A stretch of 64,000 bases of DNA from an uncultured Ilyobacter sp. (GCF_963663625.1 NZ_OY760438.1:792727-856726), one strand, 5' to 3'. Numbered from the stretch's first letter, positions 26,721-36,261 are shown. Program-made: numbers and translations. The notes: generated by a model from the letters alone, not told the origin.

Positions 26721-27789
26721 CTTTACTCTCCTTCATAAACTTTATAAATTTGTCAAAAAGATAAGTTGTATCCTCAGGTCCCGGTGCTCCCTCAGGATGA
26801 AACTGCACAGAAAATACCGGATAATTTTCTAGCTCTATACCCTCTACAGTATTATCATTCAAATTTATAAAGTTTACTCTTGCACCTGTACCTGCAAGAC
26901 TTTTTTCCTCAGTGGCATATCCGTGATTTTGAGAACTTATAAAGGATTTATTTCTCTCAATGTCCAAAACCCCGTGATTTCCACCTCTGTGTCCAAATTT
27001 TGTCTTATAGGTATCTCCACCTACAGCTAAGGAGATAATCTGGTGCCCCAGGCATATTCCAAACACAGGAAGTTTTCCTATGAAATTCTTGGCAGCCTCT
27101 ATACCCTCTACAGCAAGTTTTGGATCTCCAGGTCCGTTACTGAGCAGGATCCCGTCTGGCTTTCTTGCCATTATCTCTTCACTTGTTGCATTATACGGAT
27201 ATACCGTTACATGACAGCCTCTCTTTTGAAGGTTTCTTATTATGTTCTCTTTTACACCAAAGTCTATGAGGGCAACTCTGAATCCATCCCCAGGAACTTC
27301 ATAAATTTCCTGAGTTCCTACCTCTCTCATCCAGTCGTCTTCAGCCTTGATAGTTTTCATATGTTCGTGTATTTCCGCCTGTGTAAGCTTCCTGCTAGAT
27401 ATAACGCATTTCATGGCTCCGCTGTCTCTTATTTTTTTGGTCACAGCCCTTGTATCTACTCCGTAGACCCCCACAATTTTCATATCTTTAAGGAATTTAT
27501 CAAAATCCCCCTCACTCATGAAATTGCTCGGATTTTTAGAAACAGCCTTTACAACCATACCCTTTGCATAAGACCTGTCAGCCTCGTTAAATGTTCCATT
27601 TATTCCATAGTTCCCTATAAGGGGATAGGTCATGGTAATGACCTGCCCCGCATACGAAGGATCCGTTAGTATCTCTTGATAACCAGTCATGGATGTATTG
27701 AAAACCAGCTCGCCACTGGAAACTCCCTCATAACCAAATCCTTTGCCTTCGTACACGGTCCCGTCTTCTAGGTAAAGCGCTCCGTACAT
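26710..27789 (-). CDS. carA: Carbamoyl-phosphate synthase, small (glutaminase) subunit
   Basis: 359 residues. The N-terminal CarA domain opens YLEDGTVYEGKGFG and has MTGYQEILTDPSY near 36-48. The C-terminal class I glutaminase has the nucleophile Cys in PVFGICLGHQIISLAVGGDT (~236-255) and the His/Glu pair in SVQFHPEGAPGPEDT (~330-344). It releases ammonia from glutamine for CarB. ATG follows GGGGGAAAC. It overlaps carB, so the two are translationally coupled. Confidence 0.96.
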   Translation of the reverse strand: MYGALYLEDGTVYEGKGFGYEGVSSGELVFNTSMTGYQEILTDPSYAGQVITMTYPLIGNYGINGTFNEADRSYAKGMVVKAVSKNPSNFMSEGDFDKFLKDMKIVGVYGVDTRAVTKKIRDSGAMKCVISSRKLTQAEIHEHMKTIKAEDDWMREVGTQEIYEVPGDGFRVALIDFGVKENIIRNLQKRGCHVTVYPYNATSEEIMARKPDGILLSNGPGDPKLAVEGIEAAKNFIGKLPVFGICLGHQIISLAVGGDTYKTKFGHRGGNHGVLDIERNKSFISSQNHGYATEEKSLAGTGARVNFINLNDNTVEGIELENYPVFSVQFHPEGAPGPEDTTYLFDKFIKFMKESKDEA

Positions 27790-27851
27790 AATTAAGTTTC
27801 CCCCTTTTTCAAATCAAATAAAACATTTCCCCAAATAACTTAGCCTGGTTA

Positions 27852-29069
27852 TTAGGTTCTGTATGCTCCGTTTATTTCTACATATTTATAGCTAAGGTCG
27901 CATCCCCACGCAGTTGCCTCAGCTTCTCCCATCTTCATGTCAATAAACACCGTGATCTCTTTTTCTTTTAGTACGTCTGCAGCAAGAAGTTCGTCAAATA
28001 CCATCCCTCTTCCGTTTTCCGCCACCTGTACAGAAAGTCCGTTGGCTCTGAGGAAAATGTCGATTTTTTCAGGATCAAAATCAGCTTCTGAATATCCAAC
28101 TGCACATAGGATCCTTCCCCAGTTCGCATCTTCACCAAAGAATGCACACTTAGTGAGGCTAGATGTTATTACAGATTTGGCTGCCAACTTAGCACTTTTT
28201 ATATCTTTTGCATTCACCACGTTTACCTCTAGGAGTTTTGTGGCACCCTCCCCGTCTACTGCTATTAATTTTGCAAGTTCTTTATTAAGGTAATCAAGGG
28301 CAGCCTTAAATTTCATGAAATCCTCATTTTCGCTGTCTATAATCTTGTTCCCAGCCATACCGTTTGCCATTACTACGGCCATATCATTTGTACTTGTATC
28401 TCCGTCTACAGAGATCATGTTGTATGAGTCGTCTACACTTCCCTTAAAAGCCTTTTCAAGCATAGCCTTTGTGATGTTTATATCTGTTACTACAGTTCCT
28501 AGCATAGTTGCCATATTTGGATGGATCATACCAGAACCTTTTGCCATCCCTGCTATAGTTACAGGCTTTCCGTCTACCTCTATCTCTATTACTATCTCTT
28601 TAGCAAAAAGGTCTGTTGTCATTATAGCCTCTGCTGCATCATGTCCTCCATCTGCAGATACTGCTTTACATGCCTCTTCCACACCTGGAATAACTTTATC
28701 CATTGGGAGCTGAACCCCTATAACTCCTGTAGATTGGACTATGACCTCTTTTGGGTCTACTCCAAAATGAGCTGCTACAACTTCTCCCATTTTCACTGCA
28801 TTCTCATATCCGTCTTTACCGGTACAGGCATTGGCGTTTCCACTGTTAACTACTACAGCCCTTATAGTTTCATTTTTTATATTTTCCATATCGAGGAGTA
28901 GAGGTGCTGCCTTTACTCTGTTTGTTGTAAATACTGCCGCTCCCACTGCTTCCTTCTCGCTGTAAACTACACATACGTCTTTTCTTCCGCTCTTTTTTAT
29001 CCCTGCCGTGATTCCAGAAGCCTTTATTCCTTGTACAGCAGTTATAGATTTTCCTTCTAATATTCTCAT
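27852..29069 (-). CDS. argJ: Bifunctional ornithine acetyltransferase / N-acetylglutamate synthase
   Basis: 405 residues. The self-cleavage site region GMAKGSGMIHPNMATMLGTV (~177-196) holds the Thr that becomes the nucleophile of the beta chain. The C-terminus ELLAADVLKEKEITVFIDM and ATAWGCDLSYKYVEINGAYR is typical. It transfers acetyl from N-acetylornithine to glutamate, completing the cyclic arginine pathway. No argA or argE is in the operon, in keeping with this. It lies between argC (17-base gap) and carA. Confidence 0.95.
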   Translation of the reverse strand: MRILEGKSITAVQGIKASGITAGIKKSGRKDVCVVYSEKEAVGAAVFTTNRVKAAPLLLDMENIKNETIRAVVVNSGNANACTGKDGYENAVKMGEVVAAHFGVDPKEVIVQSTGVIGVQLPMDKVIPGVEEACKAVSADGGHDAAEAIMTTDLFAKEIVIEIEVDGKPVTIAGMAKGSGMIHPNMATMLGTVVTDINITKAMLEKAFKGSVDDSYNMISVDGDTSTNDMAVVMANGMAGNKIIDSENEDFMKFKAALDYLNKELAKLIAVDGEGATKLLEVNVVNAKDIKSAKLAAKSVITSSLTKCAFFGEDANWGRILCAVGYSEADFDPEKIDIFLRANGLSVQVAENGRGMVFDELLAADVLKEKEITVFIDMKMGEAEATAWGCDLSYKYVEINGAYRT

Positions 29070-29086
29070 CAGTTTTCCCCCTATAA

Positions 29087-30127
29087 TTATGGATTCATTG
29101 CCAAAATATCTAAACCGTCATTCTCCTCAAGACCAAACATGATATTCATGTTCTGTACCGCCTGACCTGCAGCACCTTTTATAAGGTTGTCGATTGCAGA
29201 TATTGCTATCACCCTGTTTGTCCTCTTATCCACCCTCACTGCGATATCACAAAGGTTTGTCCCCCTTACAAATCTCGTCTCAGGAAGATCATTTATTACT
29301 CTTACAAAATACTCATTTTCATAGAACTTATTATAAAGGTCGTATACCTCTTTTTCAGTGATATCTTTTTTTAACTTTGAGTATGTTACAGAGAGTATTC
29401 CCCTGTTCATAGGGACAAGGTGAGGTGTAAATGTCAGAGCAATCTTTTCCTCTCCTATTTTAGACAGCTCTTGCTCTATCTCCGCTGTATGTCTGTGAGT
29501 TGTCACACCATAAGCCTTTATCGATTCGTTGCACTCTGTATAAAGTGTCGCTATATTTGCAGATCTTCCTGCTCCAGATACTCCAGACTTTGCATCTATC
29601 ACGATGGAATCCTTCTCTATAAGGTCATTGTGAAGAAGCGGAGCAAGGGCTAATATACTAGCGGTAGGATAGCATCCAGGATTTGCTATTATTTTACAGT
29701 TTTTTATCTCTTCTCTTATTTTCAATTCAGGAAGACCGTAAACTGCATCTTTTATGAATTCAGGATGTTTGTAATCATCTTTGTACCACTCTTTAAAAGC
29801 TTCTTCGCTGTCTAATCTAAAATCAGCACCTAGATCTATAGCTTTTATACCTTTGTCCATAGCGAGCTTCACAAAGGGAGCCGATTTACCATGAGGAAGA
29901 GCCATAAAAAGGACATCTACCTCATCAATCTTAGCCTCTATATCCTCTACCCCTATAAGCTTGTCATCCAAAAAGTTTTTAAAATTTCTATAAATTTCGC
30001 TGAATTCCTGTCCTACGTAGCTGTTTGACACCATGAATTTTATCTCTGCATTTTTGTGCATATTTAGATACCATACAAGTTGTTGTCCGGCATAGCCAGT
30101 GGCTCCGATTATTCCTACTCTCACCAT
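29087..30127 (-). CDS. argC: N-acetyl-gamma-glutamyl-phosphate reductase
   Basis: 346 residues with the NADP fold start VRVGIIGATGYAGQQLV and the catalytic Cys in IIANPGCYPTASILALAPL (~144-162). An in-frame ATG six codons further upstream lies inside the GGGAGG ribosome site, so the ATG at 30127, ten bases after that site, is the real start. It is the first structural gene of the arginine operon and follows a ~340-base leader carrying an Arg-rich peptide and two terminators. Confidence 0.95.
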   Translation of the reverse strand: MVRVGIIGATGYAGQQLVWYLNMHKNAEIKFMVSNSYVGQEFSEIYRNFKNFLDDKLIGVEDIEAKIDEVDVLFMALPHGKSAPFVKLAMDKGIKAIDLGADFRLDSEEAFKEWYKDDYKHPEFIKDAVYGLPELKIREEIKNCKIIANPGCYPTASILALAPLLHNDLIEKDSIVIDAKSGVSGAGRSANIATLYTECNESIKAYGVTTHRHTAEIEQELSKIGEEKIALTFTPHLVPMNRGILSVTYSKLKKDITEKEVYDLYNKFYENEYFVRVINDLPETRFVRGTNLCDIAVRVDKRTNRVIAISAIDNLIKGAAGQAVQNMNIMFGLEENDGLDILAMNP

Positions 30128-30245
30128 TTTTACAATTCCTCCCATTCATATTTATATATAGTGCATAATACTCTTTTAGATAATTTAATTTTACTACCTT
30201 TTTTTTCTTATGTATATTTTACTTTTCTTTCTGGGTAAATATATA

Positions 30246-30366
30246 AAAAACCGGTATCCGACCAAATTCATCTGGCTAATACCGGTGCATCTTTTAAAAA
30301 AAACCAACAGAGTAAAACTGTCGGCTTTATCAACTTTTGTATACTCATAGAGAGCCGCTCCTCTCT
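30246..30366 (-). promoter_or_regulatory. Arginine operon attenuator (antiterminator hairpin plus tandem terminators)
   Basis: In transcription order: an AGAGAG-gagcgg-CTCTCT hairpin (30366-30349); terminator 1 with stem CCGACAG/CTGTTGG and a T run (30324-30294); terminator 2 with stem ACCGGTAT/ATACCGGT and TTTTTT (30286-30246). CGGCT in the first hairpin loop/stem can pair with AGCCG at the foot of terminator 1, so the structures can exclude each other. All lie between the Arg-rich leader peptide and argC. Confidence 0.7.
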
Positions 30367-30405
30367 AATCTTTTCAAAAGAAATTTATGATGTCAATTTA
30401 GCCAT

Positions 30406-30465
30406 TTAGAACGATTTATATTGGTTTGTGGTCTGCCTCCTCGTCCTGCTTATCCTAAACAACAT
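30406..30465 (-). CDS. Arginine leader peptide (19 residues)
   Basis: MLFRISRTRRQTTNQYKSF. Four of nineteen codons are arginine and all four are AGG, two of them adjacent. ATG follows TAGGAGG with good spacing and lies ~32 bases after the predicted transcription start. The peptide sits upstream of mutually exclusive hairpins and terminators that precede argC. This is the architecture of ribosome-mediated attenuation, as known for trp, his and leu leaders. Ribosome stalling at AGG when Arg-tRNA is scarce would favour read-through. The function is inferred. Confidence 0.7.
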   Translation of the reverse strand: MLFRISRTRRQTTNQYKSF

Positions 30466-30504
30466 GCCAATTCCTCCTAAGTTTTTAACTAACTTTGTAA
30501 GATG

Positions 30505-30534
30505 ATAATACCAAAAAAAACATATACCTGTCAA
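30505..30534 (-). promoter_or_regulatory. Promoter of the arginine operon
   Basis: On the minus strand a perfect TTGACA (30534-30529) and TATTAT (30510-30505) with an 18-base spacer. It lies just before the leader peptide ribosome site. Confidence 0.75.
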
Positions 30535-30577
30535 TTGTTTTTTATAAATGCCACTAGAATCTCTCTTGAAAAGACTA

Positions 30578-30694
30578 TTATTTCATTAACTCCTTTTCAA
30601 TGACAGAGACACTTGACTTCTGAATTCTCGGAGTTATATAATCTAATATTACTTTTGATTTTTCTATATCTTCTTCAACTTTGAGATTTTTAAA
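30578..30694 (-). pseudogene. Possible C-terminal gene remnant, unidentified
   Basis: An open stretch of 38 codons without a start, containing LKVEEDIEKSKVILDYITPR and ending IEKELMK at TAA. It reads like a real amphipathic C-terminal helix pair but I cannot place the family. It lies between the Fe-S protein gene and the arginine promoter. It could be chance. Confidence 0.2.
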
Positions 30695-30773
30695 ACTTTA
30701 TTTACCAAATTAAAAAGAAACATATTGAAATGTCACTTAACGTTGTTTATACTCCTACATAAGAGTTTTAATA

Positions 30774-32033
30774 TTATTCAATAATAGTTTTTAAAGATTC
30801 AATTATTTTATCCTGTGAAAAATTTGACTGTTCAATATAATCTTTAGCATCATCTAAAATTTTATCTATGTCATTTAAATACTTATATTTTTTCAACCTA
30901 TCTTCTCTTTCAATACCTAAAGCTTCTGCAATTAAAGAAACATAATTAACAACTGAATAATTATAGTTTTGTTCTTTATCTATAAAAACTTCATGACAAT
31001 AATGACATACATCTACTAATAAATCTGTTTTTGTTTCTGCAGCTTCATCCATCCGCTCTTTCCTTACTATATCAAAGCTATCTTTAAAAAAAGTTACTGC
31101 TCCACTGCCGCAGCAAGATGTATTTTTACCATGGCGGGGCATTTCTATCAAAGAAACCCCTGGAAGCTTTTTAAGAATATTCCTAGTGCCATTTAAATCT
31201 AATCCCGTAAAAGCTGACTTACAAGCTTCATGTAAGGTGACTGTTTTATTTAGTTCTTTTTTAAATGACAAGCTATCTATATTCTCTGCAACAAATTCAG
31301 GAAAAGAAATCATTTTAAAAGGAATATCCATTGCAGGAGCTAATGTTTTCTCAAAACGGCATAAACAAGTGGGACACCAAAAGATAACTGTTTTAGGAGT
31401 ATAAGATGCCAATTTATCAATTAATTCCGAAGATATACTATCAGTTTCTTCTATTGCACCTGCACCTATATGAGACTCTCCACAACAAAAATCTAATCCC
31501 GGCACAAAAGCCCAGTCCTTATCTATAATATCCAGAATGTCTAAAGCACTTAAAAGCTTCTCAGGCTGAAAGTAGACGTTGCATCCTGGGAAAAAGACAT
31601 AATCAGCTTTTGGATAAGGGGAAGAGGTTAATAATTTATAATAGTCTTCATGGTTTATCTGTATACTGGCTATAATTCTATGCAAAGAATCTTTGTCCTT
31701 GGGGTCACTGTATTTAGAGTCAATCAGATTGTTGCGTCTATAATCCCATTTGATCATATCATTAATAAGCATAGGATCTAATCCTTGGGGACAATAATCA
31801 TCAATACACCCAAAACACTCCATGCAAGAAAATCCTCTGTTATATACAATTTCATTTGGAATACCCTCTTCCAAAAATTTAATAACTTCTTTTTGGATAT
31901 TTTTGGGGTCAATATTTCTCAGTTCAGTATTTTTTATAATTTGGCATTTTTTAATACATAAGCCACATTGAGTACATTTTTTTAAAATATTTTTCCGTTC
32001 ATTGTTCATATAGTTGACCAATAAGTCTTTCAT
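30774..32033 (-). CDS. Fe-S oxidoreductase with CCG domains (GlpC/HdrD-like)
   Basis: 419 residues. Two 4Fe-4S ferredoxin motifs lie at the N-terminus, CTQCGLCIKKCQ (~20-31) and CMECFGCIDDYCP (~70-82). Two CCG cysteine-rich domains follow: FFPGCNVYF with FCCGES (~148-190), and LHEACKSAF with TSCCGSGAVTFF (~268-318). This is the layout of electron-transfer subunits of anaerobic glycerol-3-phosphate dehydrogenase, glycolate oxidase and heterodisulfide reductase. No flavin partner gene is adjacent, so its redox partner is unknown. Confidence 0.8.
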   Translation of the reverse strand: MKDLLVNYMNNERKNILKKCTQCGLCIKKCQIIKNTELRNIDPKNIQKEVIKFLEEGIPNEIVYNRGFSCMECFGCIDDYCPQGLDPMLINDMIKWDYRRNNLIDSKYSDPKDKDSLHRIIASIQINHEDYYKLLTSSPYPKADYVFFPGCNVYFQPEKLLSALDILDIIDKDWAFVPGLDFCCGESHIGAGAIEETDSISSELIDKLASYTPKTVIFWCPTCLCRFEKTLAPAMDIPFKMISFPEFVAENIDSLSFKKELNKTVTLHEACKSAFTGLDLNGTRNILKKLPGVSLIEMPRHGKNTSCCGSGAVTFFKDSFDIVRKERMDEAAETKTDLLVDVCHYCHEVFIDKEQNYNYSVVNYVSLIAEALGIEREDRLKKYKYLNDIDKILDDAKDYIEQSNFSQDKIIESLKTIIE

Positions 32034-32227
32034 AAATTTAACTCCTTTGAAAATCTCCTTATTTCATCAATAGTATACTATACAATTTAATTAAGACTCC
32101 CGTTAAACCCAACTATTCCCACTATACCTCTCCCTAAGATAACTTTTTTAACTTTATTATGCGTCTTTATCAGACTAAATAATAACATATTTATAAAATA
32201 ATTAAAGAAGAGTATTTTCAACTCTTC

Positions 32228-32815
32228 CTAGCAAACGAATATATAAGTATGGGTCTCTGTTATAAGTCCATTTACTCTCTCATCATGTTCCTCTGTTGTC
32301 ACTTCATCTACCATCTGAACATTATATCCTAATGCTATCTTAGGAACCTCTTTTTTCATATTATTAAAAAACTTATCGTAGAATCCACCACCGTAGCCTA
32401 ATCTGTAACCGTTTATATCAAATCCAATCCCAGGAACAACAACAAGGTCTATCTCTTCCTCGGCAACTTTTGATCTATCCACGAAAGGCTCTAATACTCC
32501 GTAATATCCCTCTTTTAGGTCGGCCATGCCCTCTATTTTAAATACCTCCATACCCTTCTCTTTTGAATTTATTTTGGGAACGCATATATTTTTTCCGTCA
32601 CTTATGGCTTGTTCTATTATTTTATGAGTATTTACCTCACTTCCAAAGCTTACAAAAATAAAAATTGTTTTTGCATTTTTATAAAAAGTACTTTTTATAA
32701 ATTTTTTAAATATCTCTTCATCCAAATTCTCTTTTTGGGTTGAACTTATCTGATCTCTTCTGTCCAAAAGAATTTTTCTCATTTCCATCTTCTCTTTTTT
32801 CACAGTTCCTTCCAC
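32228..32815 (-). CDS. 5-formyltetrahydrofolate cyclo-ligase
   Basis: 195 residues at most. The N-terminal RKILLDRRDQIS helix, KTIFIFVSFGSEVNT (~48-62), and the ATP/folate-site sequence DLVVVPGIGFDINGYRLGYG (~124-143) followed by GGFYDKFF are the family signature. It converts 5-formyl-THF to 5,10-methenyl-THF with ATP. The longest frame starts with GTG at 32815, but a GTG at 32803 or the ATG codons at 32788/32782 are plausible starts given the GGAAGGA sequence. It is a single gene. Confidence 0.88.
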   Translation of the reverse strand: MEGTVKKEKMEMRKILLDRRDQISSTQKENLDEEIFKKFIKSTFYKNAKTIFIFVSFGSEVNTHKIIEQAISDGKNICVPKINSKEKGMEVFKIEGMADLKEGYYGVLEPFVDRSKVAEEEIDLVVVPGIGFDINGYRLGYGGGFYDKFFNNMKKEVPKIALGYNVQMVDEVTTEEHDERVNGLITETHTYIFVC

Positions 32816-33049
32816 CCACCTTTGATTTTATTAATAAGTATTGTTGACATTAATTATAACCTATTACTGCAGAAAAAAGAAGTGAAATTTGTCAGAGGAC
32901 TTTTACATGATAATATAGCCCAGCATCCTTTGGATTTTTCCAGCAGTTTCTGGCCACTATCAAATGAACATCCTCTTAAAGTTTCCTGATTTTTATATTA
33001 CTATAAAAATTCTAGAAATACCAAAATTAAAAGTAATTGGTAAAAAAAT

Positions 33050-33078
33050 TTAACCACAGAAGATTTTTATAGTATAAT
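33050..33078 (+). promoter_or_regulatory. Predicted promoter of AEC transporter gene
   Basis: TTAACC (33050-33055) and a perfect TATAAT (33073-33078) with a 17-base spacer, ~20 bases before the ribosome site. Confidence 0.5.
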
Positions 33079-33108
33079 AGCTAAAAGTAATTTTTGGGGG
33101 GATATATT

Positions 33109-34035
33109 TTGAATAGAATAATAAACAGCGTCATGCTAATAATGCTCCTGATGGGAACAGGATGCTTTTTTGCAAACAAAAAAATACTCGGAGAACAGAG
33201 CAACAAGCTTTTTTCCTATCTTGTACTAAATTTATGCCTTCCATGTCTTATAATTTTGGGATTAACAAGCCGATTTACAAGAGAAGGACTCATGAAATCA
33301 ACACAGTGGCTGGGACTCTCCTTTGCCATACTTATAATTCTTGTCCTTGTGGCCAGATTAGCCAGTTTTAGTCCATTTATAAAGAGGAAGGAACTTTTTC
33401 AGCTCTCTTTTGTTTTTGCAAATACGGTATTTATAGGCTTACCTGTGAATATCGCCCTTTTTGGGGATGAGAGTATTCCTTATATATTTCTATTTTATTT
33501 TGCAAACACCACATTTTTCTGGACTTATGGTGTCTACTGTGTCCGTAAAGGCGGAAGCATAAAAGAGGGATTCAAAAAACTTATGAACCCAGCCACCATA
33601 TCATTTTTTGTGGGTGTCCTAATGATTCTTTTCGACTTAAATGTCCCAGAATTTTTGGCTCCCTATATGAGATACGTTGGAGGGATGACCACTCCTATTG
33701 CCATGCTTTATTTAGGTACAGCCATCTACAGTTTAGGAATCAAATCTCTGAAACCTGATTTTGAGTCTGTAATAAGTCTTATTACAAGATTTGTATTAGC
33801 TCCATTGATCGGCTTTGTGATAATAAAAATAGCCGACGGTTTCCTTAGTCTTCCTGCCATATTAAAAAAAGTTTATTTCATGCAAAATACCATGCCTATC
33901 ATGACAAATGTGGCAATACTTAGCGGATACTATAACAAAACTCCAGAAGAGGCATCTAAGCTCGTAGGGCTCTCTACAATTATGGTAGTAATCACAATCC
34001 CTGTATATGCGTTCTTAGTAGAGATTCTTTTTTAA
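33109..34035 (+). CDS. AEC-family transporter (auxin efflux carrier fold)
   Basis: 308 residues, ten predicted membrane segments. LFSYLVLNLCLPCLIILGLT near the N-terminus and FANTVFIGLPVNIALFGDES (~104-123) are typical of the family, as is MQNTMPIMTNVAIL near ~262. A TTG at 33094 lies inside the GGGGGG ribosome site, so the TTG at 33109, seven bases after it, is taken as the start. Bacterial members export or take up organic acids such as malate or malonate. The downstream decarboxylating dehydrogenase makes a hydroxy-acid substrate plausible. Confidence 0.82.
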   Translation: MNRIINSVMLIMLLMGTGCFFANKKILGEQSNKLFSYLVLNLCLPCLIILGLTSRFTREGLMKSTQWLGLSFAILIILVLVARLASFSPFIKRKELFQLSFVFANTVFIGLPVNIALFGDESIPYIFLFYFANTTFFWTYGVYCVRKGGSIKEGFKKLMNPATISFFVGVLMILFDLNVPEFLAPYMRYVGGMTTPIAMLYLGTAIYSLGIKSLKPDFESVISLITRFVLAPLIGFVIIKIADGFLSLPAILKKVYFMQNTMPIMTNVAILSGYYNKTPEEASKLVGLSTIMVVITIPVYAFLVEILF

Positions 34036-34147
34036 AAAAACTTCTGTCAATTTTCTAAGCAGCAGATTAGCCTAGATTAAAAATAAAGTCAAAAGAAGCA
34101 TGACTAAGGGTTTTCATGCTTTTAATATAAAATCGGGGGGGTAAACA

Positions 34148-35227
34148 ATGAAAAAATACAAAATCGCAGTGATTCCAGGAGACGGTATCGGAGTAGAGGT
34201 TATGAAGGAAGGGGTAAAAGTCCTAGAAACCTTGTCAAAACTCACAGGAGAAGTGGGATTTGATTTCACCTGGTATGACTGGGGGTGCGAGTATTACCTA
34301 GAAAATGGTAAAATGATGGATGATGACGGCCTCAAAATGCTGAAAAATTTTGATGCCATACTTTTAGGGGCAGTTGGATTCCCAGGTGTTCCCGACCACA
34401 TATCTCTGAGAGACCTGCTTTTAAAAATAAGACAGGGATTTGACCAGTATATCAACTATAGGCCTGTAAAGCTTCTTTCAGAATTAGACTGTCCCATCAA
34501 AAATAAAAAACCAGGGGACATAGACATGGTATTTATCAGGGAAAATACTGAAGGTGAATATGCTGGTATAGGTGGGATCGAAAAAGAGGGCAAAGAGGAA
34601 GAGATAGCTCTTCAGACAAGTGTATTCACCCGTAAAACCACCGAAAAGGTGATGGACTATGCTTTTGATCTGGCCAAAAAAAGAGGTAAGCTCAATCACC
34701 TCACAAGTATAACAAAATCAAATGCCTTAAACCACAGCATGGTTTTCTGGGACAAAATCTTCAAAGAAAAGAAGGCAAAATACCCAGATATAAAAACTGC
34801 AGAATATCATGTGGACGCCGCTGCCATGTATATGATACAAAGACCCGAGACTTTTGATGTTGTTGTGGCATCAAACCTATTCGGAGATATACTTACGGAC
34901 CTAGGTGCAGCTCTTCAGGGTGGTCTAGGATTTGCGGCAGGAGCCAATATCAATCCAGAGGGAAAATACCCTTCTATGTTTGAACCGGTACATGGATCTG
35001 CACCTGAGATCGCAGGAAAAGGCCTCGCCAATCCTATAGCCATGATATGGACTATAAAAATCATGCTAGATTTCCTAGGACACGAGGCTTTGGGCGACAC
35101 CGTAATGAGAGCTATAGAAAGATCACTGAAAAACAGAGAGGATCTCACTCCTGATATGGGAGGTAAGGGTTCTACTAGCCAGGTTGGAGAGATTATCTGC
35201 AGTCTTATAAATAAAAAACTTAGTTGA
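34148..35227 (+). CDS. Tartrate dehydrogenase / D-malate dehydrogenase (decarboxylating)
   Basis: A 359-residue beta-decarboxylating dehydrogenase related to isopropylmalate dehydrogenase. It has IAVIPGDGIGVEVMKEGVK (~6-24), the substrate-site stretch FIRENTEGEYAGIGG (~129-143), and NLFGDILTDLGAALQGGLGF (~239-258). SLRDLLLKIRQGFDQYINYR (~85-104) and the extended NINPEGKYPSMFEPVHGSAP favour the tartrate/D-malate group. NAD and a divalent metal would be used. It probably forms a small transcription unit with the AEC transporter 112 bases upstream. Confidence 0.82.
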   Translation: MKKYKIAVIPGDGIGVEVMKEGVKVLETLSKLTGEVGFDFTWYDWGCEYYLENGKMMDDDGLKMLKNFDAILLGAVGFPGVPDHISLRDLLLKIRQGFDQYINYRPVKLLSELDCPIKNKKPGDIDMVFIRENTEGEYAGIGGIEKEGKEEEIALQTSVFTRKTTEKVMDYAFDLAKKRGKLNHLTSITKSNALNHSMVFWDKIFKEKKAKYPDIKTAEYHVDAAAMYMIQRPETFDVVVASNLFGDILTDLGAALQGGLGFAAGANINPEGKYPSMFEPVHGSAPEIAGKGLANPIAMIWTIKIMLDFLGHEALGDTVMRAIERSLKNREDLTPDMGGKGSTSQVGEIICSLINKKLS

Positions 35228-35253
35228 ATTAATTTTCTATCCTGATACTAAAA

Positions 35254-35302
35254 AGTTCCCCGACTCTGTCATATTAGACAGAGTACAGGGAACTTTTTCT
35301 TT
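35254..35302. terminator. Bidirectional terminator
   Basis: AAAAGTTCCC...ACTCTGTC pairs with GACAGAGT...GGGAACTTTTT: a long, nearly perfect stem between the convergent dehydrogenase and EamA genes. Confidence 0.88.
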
Positions 35303-35346
35303 TTTTTATATCTTGTCTCTTGCAAAAGAAATGCTGCCCCATATTT

Positions 35347-36261
35347 TTATGAGGTTGTAGCCGCTTTTGCCTTAAAAAGCTTTCCGAGAGTAATCTTCTT
35401 GTCATTTATGAGGACACCTGAAAGAATTAGTGCACCTCCTACGATCATAAGAGGAGTGATTTTTTCGTCTAATAACAGCATGGAAGAGATCATTGCAACT
35501 AGGGGTATAAGATAGACAAAGTTAGTTGTTTTTATCACTCCTATTATATTTATAGATCTGCTCCACATGATGAAACAGATACAAGAGGCCACAAGAGCAA
35601 GATAAAATATACTGAAAGAAACATCTTTATTGAAGATGTATTCAAAATGAATTTTTACTTTAAATACGTATAGCACCGGCAACATAAAAATAAGACCGTA
35701 AAAAAAAGTTTTTCTCACTAGAAGTATTCCAGAGTAACTATTATCCACTTTTCTGAGAAGGTTAGAGTACACAGCCCATATGATCGAGCACACAACTGCT
35801 AATATATCTCCTATGGGATTTAGCTTTAGAACCTTGTTCCCATTATAAAGTATTATAAAGATACCTGTTACGGCTAAGGCAAAGCCTAGAAGGAGGTTGG
35901 TGTCAAATTTTTCATCCTCGGTGGTGAAATGGGCTATTATCGATGAAAATATGGGTATAGAAGATACTATAAGCCCCACGTTAGAGGCTGAGGTATATTT
36001 CAACGCCAGATTTTCAACTAAAAAGTAAAGCATCCCTCCTGTGAGCCCTAGAAATAAAAAAAGTTTTTCCTCTTGAAAGTTAAACTTGAAATTAAATGTT
36101 GGTTTTATAATCATTAGGAAGAGATAAGCTATCAAAAATCTCAGAAAAAGTGCCTCTAAAGGTGTAAAATAATTTAATAAATTTTTCGTGATCGCATAAG
36201 TCGTACCCCAAACGAATATTGTTATGAATGCCATTACATAACCTATATACTTATTCTTCAT
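35347..36261 (-). CDS. EamA/DMT-family transporter
   Basis: 304 residues with ten hydrophobic segments in two EamA repeats: VMAFITIFVWGTTYAITKNL at the N-terminus with ALFLRFLIAYLFL, and the second repeat from ~155 with VYLIPLVAMISSMLLLDEKI (~248-267). Members export amino acids or other small metabolites. The substrate is unknown. It lies 49 bases downstream of the YgiD-like dioxygenase and is probably co-transcribed with it. Confidence 0.85.
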   Translation of the reverse strand: MKNKYIGYVMAFITIFVWGTTYAITKNLLNYFTPLEALFLRFLIAYLFLMIIKPTFNFKFNFQEEKLFLFLGLTGGMLYFLVENLALKYTSASNVGLIVSSIPIFSSIIAHFTTEDEKFDTNLLLGFALAVTGIFIILYNGNKVLKLNPIGDILAVVCSIIWAVYSNLLRKVDNSYSGILLVRKTFFYGLIFMLPVLYVFKVKIHFEYIFNKDVSFSIFYLALVASCICFIMWSRSINIIGVIKTTNFVYLIPLVAMISSMLLLDEKITPLMIVGGALILSGVLINDKKITLGKLFKAKAATTS

